Assembly: GCA_017630995.1 (NCBI GenBank)
Contig: JAGBUD010000007.1
Span: 1 to 5,815, forward strand
Direction of reading: 5' to 3'
DNA length: 5,815 nt
Source of the DNA: Clostridia bacterium
Lineage (GTDB): Bacteria > Bacillota_A > Clostridia > Oscillospirales > CAG-272
Position 1 is the first letter of the stretch; every line of letters begins with the position of its first letter. Shown in pieces: positions 1 to 5,390 of this stretch. The notes beneath the pieces were generated by a model that had not been told where the DNA came from, searched no databases, and worked only from the letters and a program-made list of their open reading frames with translations. Both the position numbers and the translations under genes were made by a program.

Positions 1-64
1 ACCCTTGTACGCCTATCGCTCGTCAGCCGACGATTTCTCCTCTAAATCCGTTCGCCCCGAGGTT
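1..64. other. Left-edge intergenic sequence, no gene seen
   Basis: No frame on either strand carries a credible gene; a short minus-strand reading frame that crosses this stretch has no supporting ribosome site or recognisable protein. The only structure is a small hairpin, TCGTC (20-24) with GACGA (29-33) around an AGCC loop. The stretch is richer in G+C than the AT-rich sequence that follows, so it may be the end of a neighbouring repeat or untranslated region cut by the window edge. That is inference. Confidence 0.4.
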
Positions 65-153
65 CTGTTCTCATTAAGAATTCGCTTAATTTATATTTCT
101 CACTGAATTTTTCAAGATTTTTCCTTGATTTTATTGAATTCTTAATGAGACAG
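65..153. repeat. Long imperfect palindrome (15-bp perfect arms)
   Basis: TCTCATTAAGAATTC at 69-83 is the exact reverse complement of GAATTCTTAATGAGA at 136-150. Beyond a single unpaired T at 68, CTG (65-67) also pairs with CAG (151-153), giving an 18-bp stem with one bulge. The 52-nt interior is AT-rich and contains a minor stem TCAAG/CTTGA. Neither arm is followed by a run of T on either strand, so this is not a textbook terminator. It could be a miniature inverted-repeat element, a cruciform-forming site, or an mRNA 3' stabilising or processing hairpin. The sequence alone does not separate these. Confidence 0.7.
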
Positions 154-165
154 CCCCTTAATTTT

Positions 166-192
166 GTGCCGCTTAAACGACGGCACTTTTTT
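166..192 (+). terminator. Rho-independent terminator, rightward
   Basis: GTGCCG (166-171) pairs with CGGCAC (181-186) around a 9-nt loop and is followed at once by six T residues (187-192). The U-tract lies only on the plus strand; read on the minus strand the hairpin is followed by AAAATTAAGG. It therefore fits transcription entering from the left edge, not the minus-strand nuclease gene that ends at 284. No plus-strand gene lies between 1 and 165, so the terminated gene would end before the window, or the unit is an RNA that includes the palindrome at 65-153. Confidence 0.7.
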
Positions 193-254
193 ATTGATAA
201 TTTGCTATTATGTTGGTTTGCTGCTATCAATAGTTATTAATGGCAGTTATTAAT
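192..254. repeat. AT-rich short inverted and direct repeats
   Basis: TATTGATA (192-199) and TATCAATA (225-232) form an 8-bp inverted repeat with a 25-nt loop. AGTTATTAAT then occurs twice (232-241 and 245-254), 13 bp apart. This lies just downstream of the stop codon of the minus-strand nuclease gene and may be part of its 3' untranslated region. No U-tract terminator for that gene is visible, so where its transcript ends is unclear. Confidence 0.4.
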
Positions 255-283
255 ATATGTAGAAAATGCGTGAAATTTGGGGA

Positions 284-1294
284 TTAGTTCGACTGCTCGT
301 CGGGCTTGCATGTTCCGCAAGCGGAAAAATCACCGTCGGAAAGTAAATCCTCGAGGTTACCGTGGTAAACCTCCTTGTTTTCTTCCTTTATTGAGGTTGC
401 GTATCTGCAATCCTCGGTATGCACTTTTTTGCTGGATTTATTGATGATGTAGGTACCCGTGTCACTTTCTCCGTCACCATCGCCGCTGATATCGCTATCA
501 TTTTCGGGGGGAATGGGGTCGCTTGGGGGTGTTCCCGTGCCGTCGTCAAGCTTACTTTCGCCCGTTTTGTAGTTTATAATTATTCCGGGCTGATTATTGT
601 AAACGTAAACGCAAAATTCGATGCCGCGTCCGTTGTCTTCCACGGATTTCGCCTCTATCAAGACACCGTGTGCAACGAGGTTGTCGCCCTCAAAAATCGG
701 AGTAACGCGGTATAAAACGTGGTTTTCGGTTTCCTTTACGTAGTCGGCAACCATGTTTTCAAAGGGAAGCATACCGTCAACGTTCATATATCTCGTTCCT
801 GTTATGAGGTTTTGACGGTTTGCGTTTTCGCCCGTGAGCTGATATCCGATGAGGTGGCAGCGGTTGTAAAGATATTTTCCGTCAACGATGTCGTATTTAA
901 CCGTCACCCAACCCGACGGCTTAACGCTTCCTATGCTTCCGCGCTCCTCGGTTGGCATTATATCCTTGCCGATTGATGCTATTGTAACGCCGCATCTGCC
1001 AAGGCTGTCAAGCTCTGCGTAGCTTTCGTATGAGGTTGTAACCATATCCTCGTCGGTGAAAAACGGCTTTCCGTCGTTTATCGTAACGTATGGGGTTTTG
1101 CCGTCGAATGCGGGAATATTATCTAGTGATATCGGACCCGAATTTTCGGTATTGCCGCCATTATTTTCTTGCTCCGATTGCTCGGGCGTGGGTGTTGGGT
1201 CGGAGTTTGGCGGTGTGGTTGATATGAAATCACATGCCGAAAGAAGCAGAACAAGCGAAAGTAAAAGCGCTATAAGCGCGGTATATTTTTTCAT
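284..1294 (-). CDS. Lipoprotein DNA/RNA non-specific endonuclease with C-terminal Cys/His zinc-ribbon-like domain
   Basis: This is a predicted membrane-anchored secreted nuclease of the DNA/RNA non-specific endonuclease (NUC, beta-beta-alpha metal) family, of the EndA-like Gram-positive type. Residues 1-21 form a lipoprotein signal (MKK, hydrophobic core, LSAC) with Cys21 as the lipid site. A Pro/Thr/Glu/Asn-rich linker runs to about residue 54. The nuclease domain spans about 60-250. The family DRGH motif appears as NRCH (144-147) followed by LIGYQLTGENANRQNLITGTRYMN, with His147 the expected general base and Asn171 the expected metal ligand. After an acidic linker (about 250-279), residues 280-330 carry His292, Cys296 and a CGTC pair (Cys326, Cys329), a small Ada-like metal-binding tail often found on such proteins. 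The gene is second in its operon; its ATG overlaps the upstream stop by ATGA, and AAGGAG lies about 11 nt upstream. It likely degrades extracellular nucleic acid for nutrients or DNA uptake; that role is inference. Confidence 0.9.
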   Translation of the reverse strand: MKKYTALIALLLSLVLLLSACDFISTTPPNSDPTPTPEQSEQENNGGNTENSGPISLDNIPAFDGKTPYVTINDGKPFFTDEDMVTTSYESYAELDSLGRCGVTIASIGKDIMPTEERGSIGSVKPSGWVTVKYDIVDGKYLYNRCHLIGYQLTGENANRQNLITGTRYMNVDGMLPFENMVADYVKETENHVLYRVTPIFEGDNLVAHGVLIEAKSVEDNGRGIEFCVYVYNNQPGIIINYKTGESKLDDGTGTPPSDPIPPENDSDISGDGDGESDTGTYIINKSSKKVHTEDCRYATSIKEENKEVYHGNLEDLLSDGDFSACGTCKPDEQSN

Positions 1295-1710
1295 TTAATG
1301 TAAATCTCCTTTGTTATTTTCTCGTGTGAATTTCCCTTAAAATCGTAGCTTCCGATAAGCTTGAAGCCATGCTCTCGCGGTTCTATATCAAGCGAGAAAT
1401 CAAAGGGGTATTTTCTGTTCCAACGGTATATTATAAGCGTGTCGATTTTGTCAACGTGTGGTAAGAGCTTCTCGTTTTCCACAAAAACAAAGTCTTCTGC
1501 ACCCGCCAAATCAAGTGGACTCGAAACGGCAAGCACGCTCGCCTCGCTATCCTCAAAAAGCTCCTCGGAGAAGTCCGAAATATATAAAACCCCGTCCTCC
1601 GCCGCCTTTGCAACGTCCTCTGTCAGCTTCTTATCTCGGGAAAGACGCCTTTTCATAAAGAGCATTCCTCCCCCGTCGCTGACGCATACTATAACCTTTA
1701 TACAAATCAC
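1291..1710 (-). CDS. Conserved clostridial protein of unknown function, first gene of the nuclease operon
   Basis: This small soluble protein (136-139 aa) has no signal peptide or membrane segment. I recognise the pattern (VIVCVSDGGGMLF, RRLSRDK, an YRWNRKYPFD core, and SHEKITKEIY at the C-terminus) as resembling short conserved clostridial proteins. From memory some carry the label ribonuclease Z, but the HxHxDH metal motif of that enzyme is absent, so I do not assign the function. The stop (TGA, 1293-1291) overlaps the nuclease ATG in an ATGA junction, implying translational coupling. The start is uncertain. GTG at 1710 has no ribosome site of its own because it lies inside GGAGGTGAT; an ATA at 1701 is ideally spaced from it; ATG codons at 1665 and 1656 would remove the conserved N-terminus. 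Coordinates use the GTG. A strong promoter lies just upstream. Confidence 0.75.
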   Translation of the reverse strand: MICIKVIVCVSDGGGMLFMKRRLSRDKKLTEDVAKAAEDGVLYISDFSEELFEDSEASVLAVSSPLDLAGAEDFVFVENEKLLPHVDKIDTLIIYRWNRKYPFDFSLDIEPREHGFKLIGSYDFKGNSHEKITKEIYIK

Positions 1711-1714
1711 CTCC
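1706..1714 (-). promoter_or_regulatory. Near-perfect Shine-Dalgarno GGAGGTGAT that argues against the GTG start
   Basis: On the minus strand, 1714-1706 reads GGAGGTGAT, a full match to the anti-Shine-Dalgarno core of 16S rRNA. The in-frame GTG at 1710-1708 lies inside this site. Eight bases separate the last G of GGAGG (1710) from the in-frame ATA at 1701-1699, which would start the protein as (M)KVIVCVSDGGG. With transcription predicted to begin near 1719, a GTG start would leave only about 9 nt of leader and no ribosome site. Confidence 0.7.
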
Positions 1715-1725
1715 GCATCACAAAG

Positions 1726-1754
1726 ATTTTATCAAAAAAAGCCGAGAATTTCAA
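1726..1754 (-). promoter_or_regulatory. Vegetative-type promoter for the 1710-284 operon
   Basis: On the minus strand TTGAAA (1754-1749) is followed by a 17-nt spacer and TAAAAT (1731-1726), with TGA immediately before the -10 acting as an extended -10. This is close to the housekeeping sigma consensus. The predicted start of transcription is near 1719, giving a leader of about 10-20 nt with no room for a riboswitch. Confidence 0.75.
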
Positions 1755-1788
1755 TACTAAATCGGTAAAAAACTTATAAATTAAAAAT

Positions 1789-1812
1789 ATATATCTTTTT
1801 ATATATCTTTTT
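1789..1812. repeat. Perfect 12-bp tandem repeat between divergent promoters
   Basis: ATATATCTTTTT occurs twice back to back, at 1789-1800 and 1801-1812. The T-tracts lie about 12-25 bp upstream of the plus-strand -35 (1825-1830) and 35-60 bp behind the minus-strand -35 (1749-1754). Possible roles are an AT-rich UP element or intrinsic curve for the plus promoter, an operator for a dimeric regulator, or simple slippage. No protein partner can be named. Confidence 0.6.
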
Positions 1813-1824
1813 ACAAATTCTCTA

Positions 1825-1853
1825 TTGATAAAAGCTTTTTAATGTGCTAAAAT
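1825..1853 (+). promoter_or_regulatory. Extended -10 promoter for the Big_2 lipoprotein gene
   Basis: TTGATA (1825-1830), a 17-nt spacer and TAAAAT (1848-1853), with TGC directly before the -10, form a near-consensus housekeeping promoter. Transcription should start near 1860, about 30 nt before the ATG at 1891. The block ATGTGCTAAAATA (1842-1854) is identical to that of the MgtC-family gene promoter on the other strand. Confidence 0.8.
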
Positions 1854-1890
1854 AGTATGAATGTAAATTTTTCGGAGCATAGAAATAGGT

Positions 1891-2916
1891 ATGAAGAAAG
1901 TCATTTTATTCTTATTTGTCTTTTTATGCGTATCGCTCGTATCCTGCTCGTCGCAGCAGCAACAAACCGATAAGGAAGTAGCTTATATAAATATTTCAAC
2001 CCCCAACGTAACCCTTTTTGTTGGTCAAACGCATAATGTGTCGGCAACCGCCTCGCCCTCAAATGCGCAAGATTCGCAAATCTTTTGGTCGAGCTCGAAT
2101 CCCGCTATTTGCTCTGTGTCGTATGACGGCAATATGGAGGGTGTGTCCGCGGGAAACTGTGTTGTTAAGGCGCAGTGCAATAACGGTGTTTACGCAAGCA
2201 TAACCGTCAGAATAATCGACGTTGAGCAAGTAAAGAAGGTGTATCTCTCGGAAAACACGGTCACCTTGAAGGAGGGAGAGGAGCATAAGCTTTCTGTATT
2301 TTCCGACCCCATCTCCTCGGTGGGCAATCCACCTGTAACGTGGAAAAGCTCAAACGAAAGTATAGCAACGGTTGACGATTGCGGAAAAATCTCGGCTATC
2401 TCAAACGGCACCTGCCTCGTTGAAGCCTCTTGCGGAGGAAGACTCAGGGCGGTTTGCGCGGTTTCCGTCTTGGATAATCCCGAGGAGGAAGACCCCGTAT
2501 TTGACTTGGAGGATCTTGTTTATATCGAGGTGCGCGGAGTTCCTGCAACCCTTGAATATAAGGATTTCAAAACGGGCGAGGTCATAACCCGTATAGAAAT
2601 AAGCTCGTATGAAATAGAGCGCTCGATGTATGATGAGGACGGTGTTAAGGTCAGCGTTAAGCTAAATGGCGTGAAGATATACGACCGCGACGGTGAAAAC
2701 GCAGAAAACCGTATACAGCTCAAGCTTAACCTTTATAAAGACGAGGACACGTTCTGTGATTCATTCCTTTTCTATATAGAGCCAAGCCCTGAATTTGAGG
2801 GCAAGCCCGCAGAGGCGGGAATTAAGGTTGGAGAGGAATTCACCTTTACGTTTGAGTTCGAATCCATAATCGAGCTTGAGCAAAGACAGTTCTATATAAC
2901 CCTCACAGACTCGTAA
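1891..2916 (+). CDS. Lipoprotein with two Big_2 (bacterial Ig-like) domains
   Basis: This is a surface-anchored lipoprotein of unknown specific role. Residues 1-19 are a lipoprotein signal ending LVSC, with Cys19 as the lipid site, followed by a Ser/Gln-rich tether. Two bacterial immunoglobulin-like group 2 repeats follow, at about 30-109 and 114-194; each shows the family pattern of a VTLxxG strand, W-x-SSN-xx-I, and GxCxVxAxC near the end. Cys90/Cys96 and Cys175/Cys181 occupy matching places in the two repeats. The C-terminal part (about 205-341) is acidic, predicted beta-rich and unrecognised. Big_2 domains usually serve adhesion, carbohydrate binding or spacing at the cell surface; which applies here is not visible. 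ATG 1891 is chosen for its intact signal peptide, although its ribosome site is weak (GGAG at 1874-1877, 13 nt away). It appears monocistronic, with its own promoter and a terminator at 2932-2957. Confidence 0.85.
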   Translation: MKKVILFLFVFLCVSLVSCSSQQQQTDKEVAYINISTPNVTLFVGQTHNVSATASPSNAQDSQIFWSSSNPAICSVSYDGNMEGVSAGNCVVKAQCNNGVYASITVRIIDVEQVKKVYLSENTVTLKEGEEHKLSVFSDPISSVGNPPVTWKSSNESIATVDDCGKISAISNGTCLVEASCGGRLRAVCAVSVLDNPEEEDPVFDLEDLVYIEVRGVPATLEYKDFKTGEVITRIEISSYEIERSMYDEDGVKVSVKLNGVKIYDRDGENAENRIQLKLNLYKDEDTFCDSFLFYIEPSPEFEGKPAEAGIKVGEEFTFTFEFESIIELEQRQFYITLTDS

Positions 2917-2931
2917 TTTAGAAAAAATAAA

Positions 2932-2957
2932 AGCGGTTCAAAGTTTTTTGAACCGCT
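2932..2957. terminator. Shared hairpin terminator between convergent genes
   Basis: AGCGGTTCAAA (2932-2942) and TTTGAACCGCT (2947-2957) make an 11-bp perfect stem with a 4-nt loop, midway between the stops of the Big_2 gene (2916) and the MgtC-family gene (2976). On the minus strand the hairpin is followed by TTTTATTTTTTC, a good U-tract, so it clearly terminates the MgtC-family gene. On the plus strand the tail is GAATATTAAAA, so termination in that direction is likely but weaker. Confidence 0.85.
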
Positions 2958-2975
2958 GAATATTAAAAACGTATT

Positions 2976-3707
2976 TTAAATAGATTCGAGCGCGAATGAA
3001 ACGTAATCGTTCTTTTCTATCTCTCTTGCGATAACGTCGGGCGAAATTCTGCCTTTCTTCTGCGAGAAATGAACGTTTGCCTCAATTCCAACGTTTCCAA
3101 CCTTTCCGCTTCTGGGAATGGTAACTTGAATATCCGAAACGTTGTAGGTGGTTTTGAGCATATCCATTGCCGTTCTGACGTATTCGTCGGATTTCAATTC
3201 AACGTAGATACCGAAGCGGTTGTACCTCTTTGTGAGCAGATATTCCGCTTTAGCCATTATGGTAACGGTGAGCATTGCGCAAACAAACGTGATGATTGCA
3301 CCAAGGTAGAATCCAACACCGAGTGCAAGACCTATTGCCGCAACAGCCCAAAGACCTGCCGCCGTTGTAAGACCTGTGATTTGGAATCTTCCTTTTATGA
3401 GAATCGTGCCAACACCGAGGAAACCTATTCCCGAAACGACCTGCGCGGCAATTCTCGTCGGGTCGTTAGACATTCCGAGATTTGAATAGAGGAAAATACC
3501 TATCATTGATGCGAGCGCGGCTCCGATTGCAACCAAAACGTGAGTTCTCATTCCCGCGGCGCGTCCCTGCTTTCCGCGCTGGATTCCGATAAAGCTTCCG
3601 AACGCCGTTGCGAGAGCTATTCTTATGAAAACAGTAACTATATTAAGTGAGTGCATGAAATCGGTGACTTCTTGCGCAAAGGTTGTTATGGATTCCCAAA
3701 ATCCCAT
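2976..3707 (-). CDS. MgtC/SapB family membrane protein
   Basis: This is an inner-membrane protein of the MgtC/SapB family. Characterised members are linked to growth in low Mg2+ and survival in host cells and, in Salmonella, to inhibition of the F-type ATP synthase; many non-pathogen members have no known role. About four to five membrane segments lie in residues 22-155. Family hallmarks are GIQRGKQGRAAGMRTH (41-56; Gln43-Arg44 where many relatives have Glu-Arg-Glu), DPTRIAAQVVSGIGFLGVGTIL (82-103) and GLTTAAGLWAVAAIG (112-126). The soluble tail (about 160-243) fits the ACT-like domain of longer family members. ATG 3707 has GAGGTG at 3720-3715, 9 nt from GAGG. The gene is monocistronic with its own promoter. 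The leader is only about 25 nt, leaving no room for the long attenuating leader of Salmonella mgtC, so Mg2+ attenuation of that kind is unlikely. Confidence 0.93.
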   Translation of the reverse strand: MGFWESITTFAQEVTDFMHSLNIVTVFIRIALATAFGSFIGIQRGKQGRAAGMRTHVLVAIGAALASMIGIFLYSNLGMSNDPTRIAAQVVSGIGFLGVGTILIKGRFQITGLTTAAGLWAVAAIGLALGVGFYLGAIITFVCAMLTVTIMAKAEYLLTKRYNRFGIYVELKSDEYVRTAMDMLKTTYNVSDIQVTIPRSGKVGNVGIEANVHFSQKKGRISPDVIAREIEKNDYVSFALESI

Positions 3708-3739
3708 TATTGCACACCTCTTTTTTGTATGATTTTAAT

Positions 3740-3768
3740 ATTTTAGCACATATCATCGAATAAATCAA
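3740..3768 (-). promoter_or_regulatory. Extended -10 promoter for the MgtC-family gene
   Basis: On the minus strand TTGATT (3768-3763), a 17-nt spacer and TAAAAT (3745-3740), preceded by TGTGC, form a strong housekeeping-type promoter. Transcription should begin near 3733, about 26 nt before the ATG at 3707. Confidence 0.8.
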
Positions 3769-3833
3769 TAGCAAAACGAAAATATTTTAATATATTTTTT
3801 GCTTTTCAAATATTCGTTTTTTGGAGAAAAATT
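3769..3833 (+). promoter_or_regulatory. AT-rich 5' region and ribosome site of the HD gene; promoter not clear
   Basis: GGAG at 3823-3826 lies 7 nt before the ATG at 3834 and is a good ribosome site. Upstream the sequence is almost all A/T with an imperfect inverted repeat (CGAAAATATTT from 3777, AAATATTCG ending at 3816). Several TAATAT/TATATT words could serve as a -10, but none has a matching -35 at 16-18 nt, so I name no promoter. The HD gene start must be driven from here or from within the divergent interval shared with the MgtC-family gene. Confidence 0.45.
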
Positions 3834-4493
3834 ATGGTAACTTATGAAATGGTTAAAAACGACCCCGCAGTGCGCGCCTATATTTCTGCGGCTGATTCCT
3901 CGCTTCGCGCCCTTGGATATACCGAGCATTCGTTTGGTCACGTAGTCAAGGTTGCGGAGTGTGCGGGAGATATACTTTCGGTGCTTTCCTTTGATGAGAG
4001 AACCGTTGAGCTTACCAAAATAGCGGGTGTTCTTCACGATATAGGAAACCTCGTTAATAGGTCGGAGCATTCGCAGAGCGGTGCGGTTATGGCGTTTCGT
4101 ATCCTCGATAATATGGGTATGCCGCCCGAAGAAATTGCCACGGTAGTAACTGCTATAGGAAATCACGACGAGGGAACGGGCGTTCCTGTAAATGCGGTTG
4201 CCGCTGCATTGATTCTTGCCGATAAATCGGATGTGCGCCGCACCCGTGTAAGAAATTCGGACATATCAAGCTTCGATATTCACGATAGAGTTAATTACTC
4301 GGTTGAGGAAGCAAAGCTCGAAATATCGCCCGAAAATTCGCAGATATCACTTAAAATAACTATAGATACGAGCATAAGCTCCGTTATGGATTATTTTGAA
4401 ATATTCCTCGGAAGAATGATGCTCTGCAAAAAGGCGGCGGAAAAGCTCTCGCTCGCATTTAGACTCGTAATAAACAATCAGCAGCTGATATAA
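3834..4493 (+). CDS. HD-domain metal-dependent phosphohydrolase
   Basis: This is a predicted cytosolic HD-superfamily phosphohydrolase, which uses bound divalent metal to cut phosphomonoesters or phosphodiesters, often of nucleotides. Visible metal-site residues in order are His36 (EHSFGHVVKV), the His68-Asp69 doublet (GVLHDIGN), His79 (RSEHSQSG), His111 (IGNHDEGTG) and Asp130 (LILADKSDVRR). The set is complete, so the enzyme should be active. The first two-thirds (about 20-140) is the HD fold; residues 140-219 form an additional tail without a recognised domain. No signal or membrane segment is seen, and there is no RelA/SpoT or HD-GYP signature, so substrate is unknown. ATG 3834 has a GGAG site 7 nt upstream. 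The stop is 23 nt before the HAD-family gene on the same strand with no terminator between, implying co-transcription. Confidence 0.88.
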   Translation: MVTYEMVKNDPAVRAYISAADSSLRALGYTEHSFGHVVKVAECAGDILSVLSFDERTVELTKIAGVLHDIGNLVNRSEHSQSGAVMAFRILDNMGMPPEEIATVVTAIGNHDEGTGVPVNAVAAALILADKSDVRRTRVRNSDISSFDIHDRVNYSVEEAKLEISPENSQISLKITIDTSISSVMDYFEIFLGRMMLCKKAAEKLSLAFRLVINNQQLI

Positions 4494-4516
4494 GACTAAT
4501 CGGAGGAGATACAACT

Positions 4517-5305
4517 ATGCAGGATTTAACCGAGCTTAGAAAGAAAAAAGCATTTATATGTGATATGGACGGTGTTATATATCACGGAAACAAGATAATT
4601 CCTCACGTCAAGGAATTTATGGAATGGATTGAAAAAGAGGGAAAGGACTTCCTCTTTTTAACGAATTCCTCCGAGCGCTCACCGAGAGAGCTTGCGCAAA
4701 AGCTCGGCAGAATGGGTATGAACGTCGGGGAAGAGCATTTCTACACTAGCGCGCTGGCAACCGCGTCATTCCTTGCGGGACAGTGCCCCAGAGGCTCGGT
4801 TTACGTTATAGGCGAGCCCGGACTCACATATGCGCTCTATGAGGCGGGATTTAGTATGAACGACGTTAATCCCGACTACGTGGTGTTTGGCGAAACCCGC
4901 TCTCTTAACTATGAAAAAATAGAAAAAGCGGTTAGACTCGTTATGAACGGCGCAAAGCTTATCGGCACGAACAGCGACCTCACCGCTCCCGCGGAAAACG
5001 GAATAATCCCCGCGTGTCGCGCCCTTATAACCTCTATTGAAATGACCACGGGTAAGTCTGCGTATTTTGTCGGAAAGCCCAATCCTCTTATGATGCGCCA
5101 CGCATTGAAGAAGCTCGGCTGCCATAGAATTGACGCGGCAATTATAGGTGACAGAATGGATACCGATATAGTCGCGGGTATCGAGTCGGAGCTTGATACG
5201 GTTCTTGTTCTTTCGGGTGTCAGCACCGTTGAAACCGTGAGTCAGTTCCCGTACAGACCTAAATATATACTCAACGACGTTGGTGAGATTGCGGGCGTGA
5301 AATAA
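4517..5305 (+). CDS. HAD-IIA family sugar/aryl phosphatase (NagD-like)
   Basis: This is a predicted cytosolic haloacid-dehalogenase-superfamily phosphatase of subclass IIA, the group of NagD and 4-nitrophenylphosphatase. All four HAD motifs are present: motif I DMDGV with nucleophile Asp16 and acid/base Asp18; motif II LTNSS (Thr49, Asn50); motif III Lys187 in VGKPNP; motif IV GDRMDTD with Asp212 and Asp217. The C2-type cap lies between motifs II and III (about 75-180), where TNSDLTAP (151-158) is also typical. At 262 aa it has normal family length. GGAGGAG at 4502-4508 precedes the ATG by 8 nt. It follows the HD gene by 23 nt and is closed by the terminator at 5340-5387, so the two phosphatases form a likely operon. 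Relatives hydrolyse small phosphorylated metabolites (sugar, nucleotide or glycolate phosphates); the true substrate cannot be read from sequence. Confidence 0.92.
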   Translation: MQDLTELRKKKAFICDMDGVIYHGNKIIPHVKEFMEWIEKEGKDFLFLTNSSERSPRELAQKLGRMGMNVGEEHFYTSALATASFLAGQCPRGSVYVIGEPGLTYALYEAGFSMNDVNPDYVVFGETRSLNYEKIEKAVRLVMNGAKLIGTNSDLTAPAENGIIPACRALITSIEMTTGKSAYFVGKPNPLMMRHALKKLGCHRIDAAIIGDRMDTDIVAGIESELDTVLVLSGVSTVETVSQFPYRPKYILNDVGEIAGVK

Positions 5306-5339
5306 GTACTGAATACAGTAATATTGATTTGTTAATATG

Positions 5340-5387
5340 GGGGCGTGTAACGTTTTTTAGTTGCACACCCCTTGCTTTTTGCTTTTT
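5340..5387 (+). terminator. Rho-independent terminator of the HD-HAD operon
   Basis: GGGGCGTGTAAC (5340-5351) pairs with GTTGCACACCCC (5360-5371) around an 8-nt loop, with one C/A mismatch and one T-G wobble, and is followed by TTGCTTTTTGCTTTTT (5372-5387). A small extra inverted repeat, TACTG (5307-5311) with CAGTA (5316-5320), lies between the HAD stop codon and the terminator. Confidence 0.7.
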
Positions 5388-5390
5388 AAA

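Noticed and set aside
42..230. Minus-strand 62-aa reading frame
   Set aside because: It runs through the palindrome and the terminator hairpin, is Lys/Arg/Ser-rich without a domain, and has no ribosome site; it is a by-product of AT-rich non-coding sequence.
419..1298. Three plus-strand reading frames opposite the nuclease gene
   Set aside because: They are antisense shadows of a gene with signal peptide, catalytic motif and zinc-ribbon-like tail; none has a ribosome site or a recognisable protein.
3708..3740. Mg2+-sensing leader or riboswitch for the MgtC-family gene
   Set aside because: The predicted leader is only about 25 nt, too short for an M-box or a Salmonella-type attenuator.
3765..4166. 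Minus-strand 133-aa reading frame
   Set aside because: It lies antisense to the well-supported HD gene and over the MgtC-gene promoter, with no domain.
5339..5371. Resemblance of GGGGGCGTGTAACG to the start of a tmRNA
   Set aside because: The TGGTTTCGAC block, the tag-coding frame and a tRNA-like 3' end with TTCGA and CCA are not found downstream; the hairpin plus T-rich tail fits a terminator better.
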